Source: Salinisphaera sp. Q1T1-3
Lineage (GTDB): Bacteria > Pseudomonadota > Gammaproteobacteria > Nevskiales > Salinisphaeraceae
Length of the DNA: 64,000 nt
Direction of reading: 5' to 3'
Assembly: GCF_003602005.1 (NCBI RefSeq)
Contig: NZ_QZWD01000002.1
Location: forward strand, 124,001 to 188,000
The translations under genes and the position numbers were made by a program. Numbering within the stretch: position 1 is the stretch's first letter; each line of letters opens with the position of its first letter. Under the pieces are notes generated by a model that had not been told where the DNA came from, made no database searches, and saw only the letters and a list, made by a program, of their open reading frames with translations. Of the stretch, positions 37,075 through 46,084 are shown in pieces.

Positions 37075-38188
37075 CGACGTCCGCGTCCGTGTCCATGAAA
37101 TGTTCATGCAGCGCGCCATCGAGCTCGCACGTCGAGGTTGGTACACCACACGTCCGAATCCGCGCGTCGGCTGCGTGATCGTGAGCGGGAATCGGGTCGT
37201 TCGTGGCGAGGGATGGCACGAACGGGCCGGAGAAGCGCACGCCGAACGTCGCGCGTTGGACGACCTGGCCACGCGTGGCCATAGCGCCAAGGGCACGACG
37301 GCTTACGTCACACTCGAGCCGTGCAGCCATTCGGGGCGCACGGGGCCGTGCACGCGCGCGCTGATCGAGTCCGGTGTGGCCCGCGTGGTCGTCGGCGCCC
37401 AGGACCCCAATCCCGTGGTCGACGGTCGTGGCATCGCCGCGCTTCGCGAGGCCGGTATCGAAGTGGTCACCGGCGTTCTCGCCGAACGCTGTGCCGCATT
37501 GAACCGTGGGTTCAATCAACGCATGGCACACGGGCGACCGCGCGTACGCGTCAAGCTCGCCATGAGTCTCGATGGGCGCACCGCCGCGGCCGATGGCAGC
37601 AGCCAGTGGATCAGCGGCACGGCCGCGCGCGAGGATGTCCACCGTCTGCGGGCGGAATCGGGCGCGGTGATGATCGGCCGCGGCACGCTCGCCGCGGATG
37701 ATCCGTCGCTGACGGTCCGGCTGGACGGCGACTGGATGCAGCCGCTTCGCGTGGTGCTCGACACGCGGCTGTCCATGTCGCCCCAGGCGCGCATGCTCGA
37801 GCAGAGTGGCGAAACGCTGGTTGTGACCGCGGCCGATGAATGCGAAGCAGCGGACGCGCTGGAAGCGGCGGGCGCACGCGTGCTGCACGCCGCCGGGCAT
37901 GACGACGGCCTGGATCTGGCGCGTATCCTGTCGGTGCTCGCCGAGCGCGAGATCAACGACGTGCTGGTCGAGGCCGGCCCCACACTGGCCGGCGCGCTGG
38001 CGCGCGCCGGCCTGGTCGACGAATTCGTCATTTATGTCGCGCCAATGCTCATTGGCGATGCCGGTCGCGGGCTCATGGCACTCTCCGGTGCCGTGGGGCT
38101 CGACGATGCAATGCATCTGGTCTTCGACCAGGTCGAGCCGGTCGGCCCGGATCTGCGCATCACGGCGCGTCCGGCATCTAGGAACTAG
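37064..38188 (+). CDS. ribD: Riboflavin biosynthesis deaminase/reductase
   Basis: 374-residue bifunctional enzyme. The N-terminal deaminase domain has [12 protein letters not shown], the zinc ligands [10 protein letters not shown] and [11 protein letters not shown]. The C-terminal NADPH reductase domain has [25 protein letters not shown] and [22 protein letters not shown]. Catalyses the second and third steps from GTP towards riboflavin. ATG 37064 is preferred: an AAGGA lies about 10 bases upstream and it overlaps nrdR. ATG 37040 and 37043 are alternatives. Confidence 0.96.
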   Translation: MSGDDVRVRVHEMFMQRAIELARRGWYTTRPNPRVGCVIVSGNRVVRGEGWHERAGEAHAERRALDDLATRGHSAKGTTAYVTLEPCSHSGRTGPCTRALIESGVARVVVGAQDPNPVVDGRGIAALREAGIEVVTGVLAERCAALNRGFNQRMAHGRPRVRVKLAMSLDGRTAAADGSSQWISGTAAREDVHRLRAESGAVMIGRGTLAADDPSLTVRLDGDWMQPLRVVLDTRLSMSPQARMLEQSGETLVVTAADECEAADALEAAGARVLHAAGHDDGLDLARILSVLAEREINDVLVEAGPTLAGALARAGLVDEFVIYVAPMLIGDAGRGLMALSGAVGLDDAMHLVFDQVEPVGPDLRITARPASRN

Positions 38189-38193
38189 AAGAC

Positions 38194-38787
38194 ATGTTCA
38201 CAGGCATTATCAAGGGTTTGGGCGAGATCGTCGCCCGCGAGGAAACCGAAGGCGACACACGGCTGGTCGTCGATGCTGGCGATACCGATCTCGGGACGCT
38301 GGCCATCGGCGATAGTGTGGCGGTGTCGGGCGTATGTCTGACGGCTACCGAAATCGACGGGTCTCGTTTCGCCGCGGATGTATCCAAGGAAACGCTCAAG
38401 CTCACCACTCTTGGTGATCGGGGCGTGGGGGCGCAAGTCAATCTGGAATCGCCGCTGCGCGCCGGCGATCCGCTGGGCGGGCACATGGTGGCCGGTCATG
38501 TCGATGGTCTGGGCGTGCTCGAGCAACTGCACGCCGATGCCCGGTCCTGGCGGCTCGGATTCTCCGTGCCGCGCGCGCTGGCGCATTATCTGGCCTCGAA
38601 GGGTTCGATCGCGGTGGATGGCATCAGTCTGACGATCAATGAAGTGGACGACCGTCGCTTCGGGGTGAATATCATCCCGCATACCATGGCCCACACCACG
38701 CTCGGCGAGCGTCGGATCGGCGACCGGGTGAATATCGAGGTGGATCTGGTCGCCCGGTATCTGGCGCGCATCGCTGGGCACGAGTGA
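38194..38787 (+). CDS. ribE: Riboflavin synthase alpha chain
   Basis: 197 residues with the classic MFTGII start and two internally repeated lumazine-binding barrels (residues 1-90 and 98-190), each with the CLT/LTIN-type motif: DSVAVSGVCLTATEI and GSIAVDGISLTINEV. Dismutates two 6,7-dimethyl-8-ribityllumazines to riboflavin. Five bases after ribD. Confidence 0.97.
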   Translation: MFTGIIKGLGEIVAREETEGDTRLVVDAGDTDLGTLAIGDSVAVSGVCLTATEIDGSRFAADVSKETLKLTTLGDRGVGAQVNLESPLRAGDPLGGHMVAGHVDGLGVLEQLHADARSWRLGFSVPRALAHYLASKGSIAVDGISLTINEVDDRRFGVNIIPHTMAHTTLGERRIGDRVNIEVDLVARYLARIAGHE

Positions 38788-38861
38788 GCCGGGTGCGGCG
38801 CGGGCTTCGTCCCGTGCCTGTCGCCGTGCGATAATAAGCCGCCGCCCAACCGGAACTTACG

Positions 38862-39341
38862 ATGCAGACCATTCAAGGAGAATTCGACGGCCAGGGCCTT
38901 CGAATGGCCGTTGTCGCCACGCGCTGGAACGACGAAATCGTCGATCGTCTCGTCGAGGGCGCTGTGGATGTGCTCACCGATTGTGGCGTCGACGACGACG
39001 ATGTTGTTGTGGTCAAGGTGCCGGGCGCCTTCGAGATTCCGTTGGTCGTCGATCGTCTGGCCGAATCGGGCGACTACGACGGTATTGTCGCAGTGGGCTG
39101 CGTCATCCGCGGGGATACGCCGCACTTCGATTATGTCGCCGGGGAATGCGCCAAGGGCTTGACGGCCGCCATGCTCGAATACGGCCTGCCGGTCGGCTTC
39201 GGTGTGATCACGGCCGATACGGCCGAGCAGGCCGATGCGCGTGCCCAGCCGGACGAGGATCACAACAAGGGTGCGGAAGCCGCGAGCGCGACGGTCGAGA
39301 TGATCAATCTCCTGCGCCAGATCGACGCCGAGGACGCATAA
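38862..39341 (+). CDS. ribH: 6,7-dimethyl-8-ribityllumazine synthase
   Basis: 159 residues. Active-site signatures are VVATRWNDEIVDRLVEGA, VPGAFEIPLVVDRLA, GCVIRGDTPHFDYVAGECAKGL and PVGFGVITADTAEQADARA. Forms the icosahedral or pentameric synthase that condenses the RibD product with dihydroxybutanone phosphate. In many gammaproteobacteria ribBA or ribA lies between ribE and ribH; here the 74-base gap holds no gene. Confidence 0.97.
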   Translation: MQTIQGEFDGQGLRMAVVATRWNDEIVDRLVEGAVDVLTDCGVDDDDVVVVKVPGAFEIPLVVDRLAESGDYDGIVAVGCVIRGDTPHFDYVAGECAKGLTAAMLEYGLPVGFGVITADTAEQADARAQPDEDHNKGAEAASATVEMINLLRQIDAEDA

Positions 39342-39347
39342 CCCGCC

Positions 39348-39977
39348 ATGCCGATTCGCAATCGTTCGCTCGGCGAAGCCGCCGACGAGGAAGCCGCGGG
39401 CGAAAGCTCGGATGAGTCAGTCTCGCCAGTCGAAGACACGGCCGCGCCCGCGGTCGATGAAAGCGCCGGTCTGCCGGACAAGCCGGCGCCGGACGAGGGC
39501 GGAGATGATGATCGGCTGCCCGAGTTGCCGCCCAAGATGCCGGGGGGTGGACGTATTCGGGCGCGCATGGCCGCCGTACAGGCCATCTATCAGTGGCGGA
39601 TGAACGGCAGCGACATCGCCGAACTGATCACACAGTTCGCCCATGCCGGGCGGCTTCGCGATCTGGATCGCGATTATTTCGAAATGCTGTTGCGCGGCGT
39701 GGTTCATGATGTCTCCGGGCTGGAGTCCGCCTTCGACCGGCACTTGTCGCGTCCGGCCGTACAACTCGACCCGGTCGAATACGCCATCCTGCTGCTGGCG
39801 ACTTATGAACTGCGGGAATGCCCGGAGATACCATTCGCGGCCGTGATCAACGAAGCCACGAATCTGGCCAAGATCTTTGGCGCGACCGACGGTCATCGTT
39901 TCGTCAACGGCGTGCTGGATGCGGCAGCCCGCGATCTGCGACCACTGGAAGCAGGACGCAAGCGACCCGGTCGCTAG
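39348..39977 (+). CDS. nusB: Transcription antitermination factor NusB with N-terminal extension
   Basis: 209 residues, against about 140 for typical NusB. The NusB fold begins near residue 64 (GGRIRARMAAVQAIYQWRMNG) and includes DRDYFEMLLRGVVHD, LDPVEYAILLLATYEL and AVINEATNLAKIFGATDGHRFVNGVLDAAAR. The first ~60 residues are acidic, Ser/Pro-rich and probably disordered. ATG 39348 gives the extension; an internal ATG at 39567 would start inside the fold and is unlikely. The stop TAG is the CTAG at the left end of the 300-bp repeat. NusB forms the antitermination complex with NusE on boxA. Confidence 0.94.
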   Translation: MPIRNRSLGEAADEEAAGESSDESVSPVEDTAAPAVDESAGLPDKPAPDEGGDDDRLPELPPKMPGGGRIRARMAAVQAIYQWRMNGSDIAELITQFAHAGRLRDLDRDYFEMLLRGVVHDVSGLESAFDRHLSRPAVQLDPVEYAILLLATYELRECPEIPFAAVINEATNLAKIFGATDGHRFVNGVLDAAARDLRPLEAGRKRPGR

Positions 39978-40272
39978 AGCCTGTTGATGTTTCGTGCGAG
40001 TCCGCGCCAAGCGCGCCCTGAAATTGATGATGGGCGGCAAGACGAGGCGTACACGCGCCGTGCAGCCATTCTGCACCCGTGTGCTGGAACGCTGTATTAC
40101 CGTCTTGTTTTTGATTTCGGGGCGCTTGTCCCTTCGGGTTGGGCCACAACTCACGTCGGGCGGCGTTGCGAGTCTGGATCGTGGCAGGCCACGATCGGCG
40201 ACTCGCGCCTTGCCGGACACGCTGTGGTCTCTCGACGAAAAGTCGCTCGAACGAGACCTCAACAGGCCCTAG
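39974..40272 (-). mobile_element. 300-bp inverted-repeat element, copy A (MITE-like)
   Basis: Non-coding element bounded by CTAG at both ends (39974-39977 and 40269-40272). The left end reads AGCCTGTTGATGTTTCG and the right end is its inverted partner (CTCAACAGGCC). The centre contains the palindrome ATCGTGGC-AG-GCCACGAT and the shared blocks GACGAGGC, GGGACAAG and ATCAAAAAC (read on the minus strand). Orientation is opposite to copies B, C, D and E. The left CTAG contains the nusB TAG stop. No long open frame is present. Confidence 0.82.
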
Positions 40273-40496
40273 AGCGTGTCGTCACGAGATAGGCAGCCGC
40301 ATTGCCCCTGCGGGTCGCCTCAAGCAAGGCGCGGACTGCCGAGCGTGGCTCGCGCCGCGGTCAAGACTGGCAAAGCGGCGTGGCGCAGGCGGCATGGGCA
40401 ACCCGAAAAGCCGGCGGCCCAGCCAGGCTCACGGTGCCTTGTCTCGGTCGCCGCTTGGCCGCGGGGGCGATAGTTTCTCTCGTGACGACACGCCCT
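40271..40496. mobile_element. 226-bp element with 20-bp terminal inverted repeats (second type)
   Basis: Left end AGAGCGTGTCGTCACGAGA (40271-40289) and right end TCTCGTGACGACACGCCCT (40478-40496) are inverted repeats with one mismatch. The interior is unlike the 300-bp family and non-coding. It abuts the right CTAG of copy A, and its right end overlaps the GTG start assigned to thiL. No other copy is seen in the window. Confidence 0.7.
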
Positions 40497-41483
40497 GGAC
40501 CGGTCTTGCGTGAATTCGAGCTGGTCGACCTGCTGCGTGCACGTCTGGCGGCACGGCGGGACGACACACGCATCGGTATCGGCGACGACGCGGCCGTTCT
40601 GAGGCCGTGCCCCGGTCACGATCTCGTGGCCACCACCGACACACTCATCAGCGGTCGACATTTCCCGGACGATACGTCCGCGTTCGATGTCGGGTACAAG
40701 GCGCTGGCCGTGAACCTCAGCGACGTCGCGGCGATGGGCGCCGAGCCGGCGTGGTTGACCGTCTCGCTCTCCGCGCCGTCTTTATCGCGTGACTGGTGCG
40801 AACGTTTCATCGATGGCATGCAGGCGGCCTGTCGTGCGTGTCCGACCGGGACGCCGATCGATATCGTCGGCGGTGATACGACACGTACCGACACACTGAC
40901 GATATCCGTTACCGCGCTGGGCCAGGTAGCCGCAGGGGCTGCCATGCATCGCGCCGGCGCACAGGCCGGCCAGGCCATTGCCGTGACCGGCACTCTGGGC
41001 GATGCGGCCGCCGGTCTGCGGTGTTGGCCACAGCGAGCCACGGCCAGCACGGCACAGACTGATCTGATCAAACGCCTGACCCGGCCTGATCTGCGACGCG
41101 GCAGTGCCCTGATCGGGCAGGCGACGTCGGCCATCGATATCTCCGATGGATTGCTGGCGGATCTGGGCCATATCCTTGCGGCCAGCGGCGTTGGTGCGAC
41201 GATTCGACTCGATGCCTTGCCGTATTCGACTGCGCTGGCTTCTGTCGTCCCGGAGGCGGCGGATAGACAGCGCCTGCAGGCCACCGGCGGCGACGATTAC
41301 GAACTCTGCGTGACGATGCCGCTCGATGCCCGGCCGGCACTCGAAACGGCGCTCGGCTGTCCGCTGACCGTCATCGGCCAGGTGGAAACACGGACCGGGC
41401 TGCGCTGTCTCGACGGCGCCGGCAACGTGGTCGCACCGGACACGTTGGGCGCCCCTGGCTGGGATCACTTCGGCATGGATTGA
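40482..41483 (+). CDS. thiL: Thiamine-monophosphate kinase
   Basis: 333 residues. Key motifs: FELVDLLRARL, GIGDDAAVLRP (metal/ATP), TTDTLISGRHFP, YKALAVNLSDVAAMGAEPAWLTVSL, GGDTTRTDTLTISVTALG, AIDISDGLLADLGHIL and TGGDDYELCVTMP. Phosphorylates thiamine monophosphate to the pyrophosphate. GTG 40482 lies inside the terminal repeat of the 226-bp element; TTG 40506 (LREFELVDLL), closer to where the family starts, may be the native start. In many gammaproteobacteria thiL follows nusB directly, as here apart from the inserted repeats. Confidence 0.94.
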   Translation: MTTRPGPVLREFELVDLLRARLAARRDDTRIGIGDDAAVLRPCPGHDLVATTDTLISGRHFPDDTSAFDVGYKALAVNLSDVAAMGAEPAWLTVSLSAPSLSRDWCERFIDGMQAACRACPTGTPIDIVGGDTTRTDTLTISVTALGQVAAGAAMHRAGAQAGQAIAVTGTLGDAAAGLRCWPQRATASTAQTDLIKRLTRPDLRRGSALIGQATSAIDISDGLLADLGHILAASGVGATIRLDALPYSTALASVVPEAADRQRLQATGGDDYELCVTMPLDARPALETALGCPLTVIGQVETRTGLRCLDGAGNVVAPDTLGAPGWDHFGMD

Positions 41484-41571
41484 CGCAAGACCGGTGGCTC
41501 AGCCGTTGTGCCCGTTGCAGCGTATTTCAGTCGCGATAAACTAGCCGGCCGTTCGTTCCCACGACTGCGTC

Positions 41572-42960
41572 ATGCTGCATCTGTACAACAGTCTCACGCG
41601 TCAGCGCGAAGCGTTGAAGACAATCGAGCCCGGTTTCGTGCGGCTCTACGTCTGCGGCATCACGGTCTACGATTATTGTCATCTCGGGCACGCACGTTTT
41701 TTGGTCGTCTTCGACATGTTTACGCGTTATCTGCGCTCGCGTGGGTGGCAGGTGCGCTATGTGCGCAACATCACGGACGTCGACGACAAGATCATCAATC
41801 GGGCGGCGGAAACCGGTGAGACGCCGGCCGATGTGGCCGAGCGGTTCACGGCCGCCATGCACGCGGACGAGGCCGCGCTTGGCCTGCTGGCGCCGGACGC
41901 GGAGCCACGTGCCACCCAGCACATCGATGACATCATCGCCATGATCGGTCGGCTCATCGAGAACGGGGCCGCCTACGTCGGCGATAACAGCGATGTCTAT
42001 TACGACGTATCGAGTTTCCCGTCCTACGGTGCCTTGTCCGGGCGCCGGCCGGCCGATTTGCGTGCCGGGGCGCGTATCGCGGTGAACGAGGCCAAGGACG
42101 ATCCGTTGGACTTCGTTCTGTGGAAAGCGGCCAAGCCCGACGAGCCGTCCTGGCCGTCGCCCTGGGGGCCGGGCCGGCCGGGCTGGCATATCGAATGCTC
42201 GGCGATGTCGACATGCTGTCTGGGTGACTCGTTCGATATTCATGGTGGCGGCCTCGATCTGCAGTTTCCGCACCACGAGAACGAGATTGCGCAGAGTGAG
42301 GCCGCGACCGGCCAGCGCTATGTCGGCCTCTGGATGCACAACGGCTTCGTCACCGTCGATGACGAAAAGATGTCCAAGTCGCTGGGCAACTTCCTCACGC
42401 TGCGTGATGTGCTGGCCGACTACAACGCAGAAGTCGTGCGCTATTTCGTGCTGGCGACACACTATCGCAGCCCGCTGGCCTACAACGGGCCGGCCATGGA
42501 CAGTGCCGAGGCTGCGCTTGGGCGCCTCTATACCACGTTGCGCGATGCGCCAGGGGACGGAGACGCGGCAGCGGCGGCGCTGTCGGCCGACCGACAACGT
42601 TTCCATGACGCCATGGACGATGACTTGAACACCCCGGCTGCCATCGCGGTGCTGTTCGATCTGGCACGACGCGCCAATCGGGCCGAGGCGCCCGAATCGC
42701 AGGCTGATATCGCTGCATTACTGCGCGAACTGGGCGAGTGCATCGGATTGTTACGGCAGTCGCCCGAGGGTTTTTTGCAGAGCGGCGGCGCGCGAGCCGA
42801 TGCGCTGTCGGGCGAGCGTATCGAAACGATGCTGGCTGAACGGCGGCAGGCGCGGCGCGACAAGGATTTCGCCACGGCCGACCGTATCCGCGACGAACTC
42901 ACGGCAGCGGGCATCGTGCTCGAGGATACCGCCGACGGCACGAAATGGCGTCGGGGCTGA
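41572..42960 (+). CDS. cysS: Cysteinyl-tRNA synthetase
   Basis: 462-residue class I synthetase. Zinc/HIGH region: [40 protein letters not shown]; zinc ligands in HIECSAMS and [25 protein letters not shown] in [17 protein letters not shown]. The C-terminal helical anticodon domain ends in DGTKWRRG. Charges tRNA-Cys. ATG 41572 gives the standard N-terminus [13 protein letters not shown]. Confidence 0.97.
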   Translation: MLHLYNSLTRQREALKTIEPGFVRLYVCGITVYDYCHLGHARFLVVFDMFTRYLRSRGWQVRYVRNITDVDDKIINRAAETGETPADVAERFTAAMHADEAALGLLAPDAEPRATQHIDDIIAMIGRLIENGAAYVGDNSDVYYDVSSFPSYGALSGRRPADLRAGARIAVNEAKDDPLDFVLWKAAKPDEPSWPSPWGPGRPGWHIECSAMSTCCLGDSFDIHGGGLDLQFPHHENEIAQSEAATGQRYVGLWMHNGFVTVDDEKMSKSLGNFLTLRDVLADYNAEVVRYFVLATHYRSPLAYNGPAMDSAEAALGRLYTTLRDAPGDGDAAAAALSADRQRFHDAMDDDLNTPAAIAVLFDLARRANRAEAPESQADIAALLRELGECIGLLRQSPEGFLQSGGARADALSGERIETMLAERRQARRDKDFATADRIRDELTAAGIVLEDTADGTKWRRG

Positions 42961-43048
42961 GTCTCGTCCGAGACCGGCGCACGAGGTGTTTTCCGCGCGC
43001 TATTGCCTCGGTCGGGCGGCCCTGTGTCTCGATCGAATGATTAACGGG

Positions 43049-43912
43049 TCAGGCGGTTTCTGCGTCCCGCAGCTGGGCAGCGCGTAGCGTATTGCTCATC
43101 AGCATGGCGACGGTCATCGGCCCGACGCCACCCGGCACCGGCGTGATCCAGGCGGCGCGTTCGGCAGCACCTGCAAAATCCACATCGCCGACCAGTTTGC
43201 CGGAGTCGAGCCGGTTCATGCCGACGTCGATGACCGTTGCGCCCGTCCGGATCCAGTCGCCGTGAATAAGGCCAGGCTTGCCGACGCCAACGACGACAAT
43301 ATCGGCCTGGCCAACCTCGCGCGCCAGATCGGTCGTGAATCGATGGCAGACCGTCGTGGTCGCGCCCTTGAGAAGGAACTCGAGCGCCATCGGTCGGCCG
43401 ACGATATTGGATGCGCCAACGACGACGGCCTGGCGGCCCCGGAAGGGCTCATCGATCGATTCGAGCATGCGGATGATGCCGAGCGGCGTACAGGCGCGCA
43501 GCAGCGGCACGCGCTGGGCAAGCCGGCCGACGTTGTACGGGTGAAAGCCGTCGACATCCTTGTCCGGACGGATCCGCTCGATGACGGCGCTCGCATTGAT
43601 ATGCGCCGGCAAGGGCAGCTGCACAAGAATACCGTCGGTCGCCGGATCCTCGTTGTATCGATCGATCAGGGCCAAAAGCTCGGCCTGCGATATATCGGCA
43701 CCTGGATACTCGGCCTGCGAGACCAGGCCGACGTTCTCGCAGGCCTGGATCTTCTTGCCGACATAGACCTGCGAGGCCGGATCATCGCCCACAAGGATCA
43801 CGGCCAGTCCGGGTGCGCGTTTACCCGCCGCCCGGCGCGCGGCGATCGCCTGTTTAACGGATTGCCGGTGATCGGATGCGATCCGTTTGCCATCGATAAG
43901 CCGGGCGGACAT
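43049..43912 (-). CDS. folD: Bifunctional methylenetetrahydrofolate dehydrogenase/cyclohydrolase
   Basis: 287 residues on the minus strand. Motifs: [21 protein letters not shown] (catalytic Lys), [29 protein letters not shown], the Rossmann segment [28 protein letters not shown] and [15 protein letters not shown]. Oxidises methylene-THF to methenyl-THF and hydrolyses it to formyl-THF, a partner pathway to glyA. Convergent with cysS. Confidence 0.97.
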   Translation of the reverse strand: MSARLIDGKRIASDHRQSVKQAIAARRAAGKRAPGLAVILVGDDPASQVYVGKKIQACENVGLVSQAEYPGADISQAELLALIDRYNEDPATDGILVQLPLPAHINASAVIERIRPDKDVDGFHPYNVGRLAQRVPLLRACTPLGIIRMLESIDEPFRGRQAVVVGASNIVGRPMALEFLLKGATTTVCHRFTTDLAREVGQADIVVVGVGKPGLIHGDWIRTGATVIDVGMNRLDSGKLVGDVDFAGAAERAAWITPVPGGVGPMTVAMLMSNTLRAAQLRDAETA

Positions 43913-44221
43913 AGGCGGTCATGATTGGTACGAGCGAGCGCGCGGATTCTCGCATGCCCACGCGCAACCGACAATTTGACGCGGCAGCGACACGACGTGA
44001 CGCGCAGGCGACGCCCGGCGGCGATATTTGTCGAGCACGGCCGCGTTAAAATCGGTAGACTGCGAGTCGTGCGGTGCGCAGATGCGTGGGCGATGCCGGT
44101 TGCCGTTTCAACACCAACGGCAAGGCTCGTTGAGCCGGTAAACCAACATGGGTCGACGATGCTGGATCAGCGTCGAAGCTCACCCACTGGCCGCGTTATC
44201 GCACAGCGGCAGATCGATGAA
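43913..44221. other. Intergenic region folD to tRNA-Pro
   Basis: About 310 bases between the divergent folD start and tRNA-Pro. It should carry the folD promoter (minus strand) and the tRNA promoter (plus strand). I could not place -35/-10 pairs with proper spacing. No gene or repeat was recognised. Confidence 0.5.
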
Positions 44222-44298
44222 CGGGGCATAGCGCAGGCTGGTAGCGCGTCTGCTTTGGGAGCAGAAGGTCGCAGGTTCGAATCCTGCTGTCCCGACCA
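44222..44298 (+). tRNA. tRNA-Pro(TGG)
   Basis: Acceptor CGGGGCA/TGTCCCG, D arm GCGC/GCGC, anticodon stem TCTGC/GCAGA with loop TTTGGGA (anticodon TGG), T arm GCAGG-TTCGAAT-CCTGC, discriminator A and an encoded CCA. Confidence 0.95.
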
Positions 44299-44863
44299 TC
44301 GAAGATAGTTGATGCCGATAGCCGCCACGGCATTTATTCGCCATGACGCGGCCGACGATCCCGGCCGGCACGCCATTCAGGCGTTGGCCTCGCACCGACT
44401 CAGCTAGCGCCGTTTCATTATCGACGCCCTCAAGACAGTACGCTGGACGATGTGGCCTTCATCTTATCGACCCCGCCGCAGGGGGGCCGCGTTCAATGCC
44501 ATAGTGCTCGTGCCGGTATGTCATATCTCGGTTGCTGGGCAATTCACGCCGAAACTTGCGGCTCGGCGTGGCTCGGATTGCGATTCGCCAACAGAAGCGC
44601 GGTAGCGCACCGTCGCGGTGCAATCAAGTCAGTGAGCAAAGACGCGATCCGCGCATCGTCGACTGGAACGTTTCGGGCGATGCGAGATGAGCGATGGTTC
44701 TGGCCTGCCAACGCGGCATGCGCGAACGCGACGAGTCACGTCGTCATGATGGCGTCACAATATCCAATAAAATAACGGACAGACGTCGCGGTTTTGATGT
44801 CCAGCGCGAGCGGCCGCGATTACTCGGCAGGGCGGTCGATATCGGTTGGACGAAATCTGTCGA

Positions 44864-44892
44864 TTGCAATACTAGCCGGTTCTGAATAATAA
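44864..44892 (+). promoter_or_regulatory. Candidate promoter upstream of tonB-exbB-exbD
   Basis: TTGCAA (44864-44869) and TAATAA (44887-44892) are 17 bases apart and point towards tonB. The -10 is overlapped by the Fur-box-like sequence at 44884-44902. Confidence 0.45.
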
Positions 44893-44902
44893 TCATTTGC
44901 AA
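44884..44902. promoter_or_regulatory. Fur-box-like operator
   Basis: The core AATAATAATCATT matches the middle of the Fur consensus (AATGATAATCATT) at 12 of 13 positions. The outer bases match less well. It covers the candidate -10, so iron-dependent repression of the tonB operon is plausible. Confidence 0.55.
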
Positions 44903-45325
44903 CTGTAAGCGCTGGTCGACGTGCTTCCGTGTATCGCCGGTGTGTTGTCATCGCCGAGAACCCGGCGCGCTAAAGCTCAAGAGAGAATCGAGAAAGGCCG
45001 CTCAACTTATTGATATTCGAGGTAGCGTAATCCCGATTAGCGAGCTGCGATACGTAGGCCCGGTTGCACGGCGCCGCGTGCATCTTTCGGTGAATACCGA
45101 GGGTGCACTGCAATGTGGCATGCTCGCCGCACTCGTTCGCCGGTCGAAAGCGTCGACGATTCTTTCGTCGTGCTCCCGGAATGCATTCGATATGCCTGAA
45201 CAGGCCTCGATTACCCGAGGTTGTTGGCGGGGTGGCATGTTGTTTGCTAGCCGGCGTATGCCAATCGCGGGCGCTGCTTTGTGCCTTACGCCCATATTCA
45301 ATTGACTCAGATATGACATACACGC

Positions 45326-46048
45326 ATGACGGATGATTCCGACAACGGGAGCCGCTCGCCGCTCAAGCCGAGCCGGCGTGGGCTGACCAAGCTCGAGATC
45401 GGCGGCATTGTCGTGCTGTCCGCGCTGGTCCACTACAGTCTATGGTGGCTCTATCAGCAGGCGCCGATTCAACAGCCGAAGCCGATGAAGGTGGCGAGTC
45501 CGCCGCCGGTTCAGGTGACTCTGACCAAGCCGCAGCCGCCGCAACCCAAGGTGCCGACGATTGATCAGCACGCGGTGATGCCGCCGAAGAAAGAGGAGCC
45601 GAAGCCGGAGCCTAAACCGAAGCCAAAGCCGAAGCCCAAACCGAAACCGAAGCCGGAACCCAAGCCCAAGCCGAAGCCGGAACCCAAGCCCGAGCCGAAG
45701 CCCGCGCCGGAACCGAGCCCGAAGCCGGCGCCGAAGCAGAGCTCCAACAGCAATTCGAACAAGATCACGCCGGCAGTATCCGGTCTGCAAAGCCTCGGGA
45801 ATCCGTCGCCGCAGTATCCGTCGCGAGCGCTGCGTCGCCGCGAAGAGGGGACCGTCAAGCTCAAGATTCTCGTCAAGCCGGATGGCACGGCGGGCCAGGT
45901 CACGGTCGTCAGTTCGAGCGGCTACAGCGATCTTGATCAACGTGCCGTGGAGACGGTGAAGAAATGGCATTTCAAGCCGGCCAAGCGGGGCAATACACCG
46001 ATTTCCGGCTACGCGCTTCAGAACATCAATTTCCGACTCCCGGACTGA
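45326..46048 (+). CDS. tonB: TonB energy transducer
   Basis: 240 residues. A cytoplasmic N-terminus is followed by one transmembrane helix GGIVVLSALVHYSLWWLY (residues ~30-48). A long Pro/Lys/Glu spacer of KPKP/EPKP repeats (residues ~88-140) would reach across the periplasm. The C-terminal TonB domain has PQYPSRALRRREEGTVKLKILVKPDG, VVSSSGYSDLDQRAVETVKKWHFKPA and a terminal beta strand. Transfers proton-motive energy from ExbBD to outer-membrane receptors, such as the three encoded downstream. Confidence 0.94.
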   Translation: MTDDSDNGSRSPLKPSRRGLTKLEIGGIVVLSALVHYSLWWLYQQAPIQQPKPMKVASPPPVQVTLTKPQPPQPKVPTIDQHAVMPPKKEEPKPEPKPKPKPKPKPKPKPEPKPKPKPEPKPEPKPAPEPSPKPAPKQSSNSNSNKITPAVSGLQSLGNPSPQYPSRALRRREEGTVKLKILVKPDGTAGQVTVVSSSGYSDLDQRAVETVKKWHFKPAKRGNTPISGYALQNINFRLPD

Positions 46049-46084
46049 CCCGGGCGCCAGACAGTTTTTTAGGAGAGACCGACC

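Larger units (their letters stand above)
44299..45325. other. 1-kb low-gene segment between tRNA-Pro and tonB
   Basis: No convincing gene. Open frames at 44452-44775 and 44940-45305 lack ribosome sites and family motifs. The sequence is less GC-biased than its surroundings. It contains the Fur-box-like promoter described separately at 44864-44902, which would give tonB a leader of more than 400 bases. The position next to a tRNA gene may mark an old integration site. Confidence 0.45.

Noticed and set aside
39984-40292. Small frames inside element copy A and equivalents in copies B-D
   Set aside because: The frames are not conserved between copies, whereas the terminal repeats and palindrome are; the element is non-coding.
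44940-45305. 121-codon frame just before tonB, considered as a HemP-like or other iron-regulated small gene
   Set aside because: No HemP motif and no ribosome site at its GTG; its position after the Fur-like promoter is the only support.
45600-45720. Short tandem AAGCC-rich DNA repeats considered as a CRISPR or VNTR
   Set aside because: They encode the KPKP/EPKP spacer of TonB; there are no spacers and the unit is only 6 bases.
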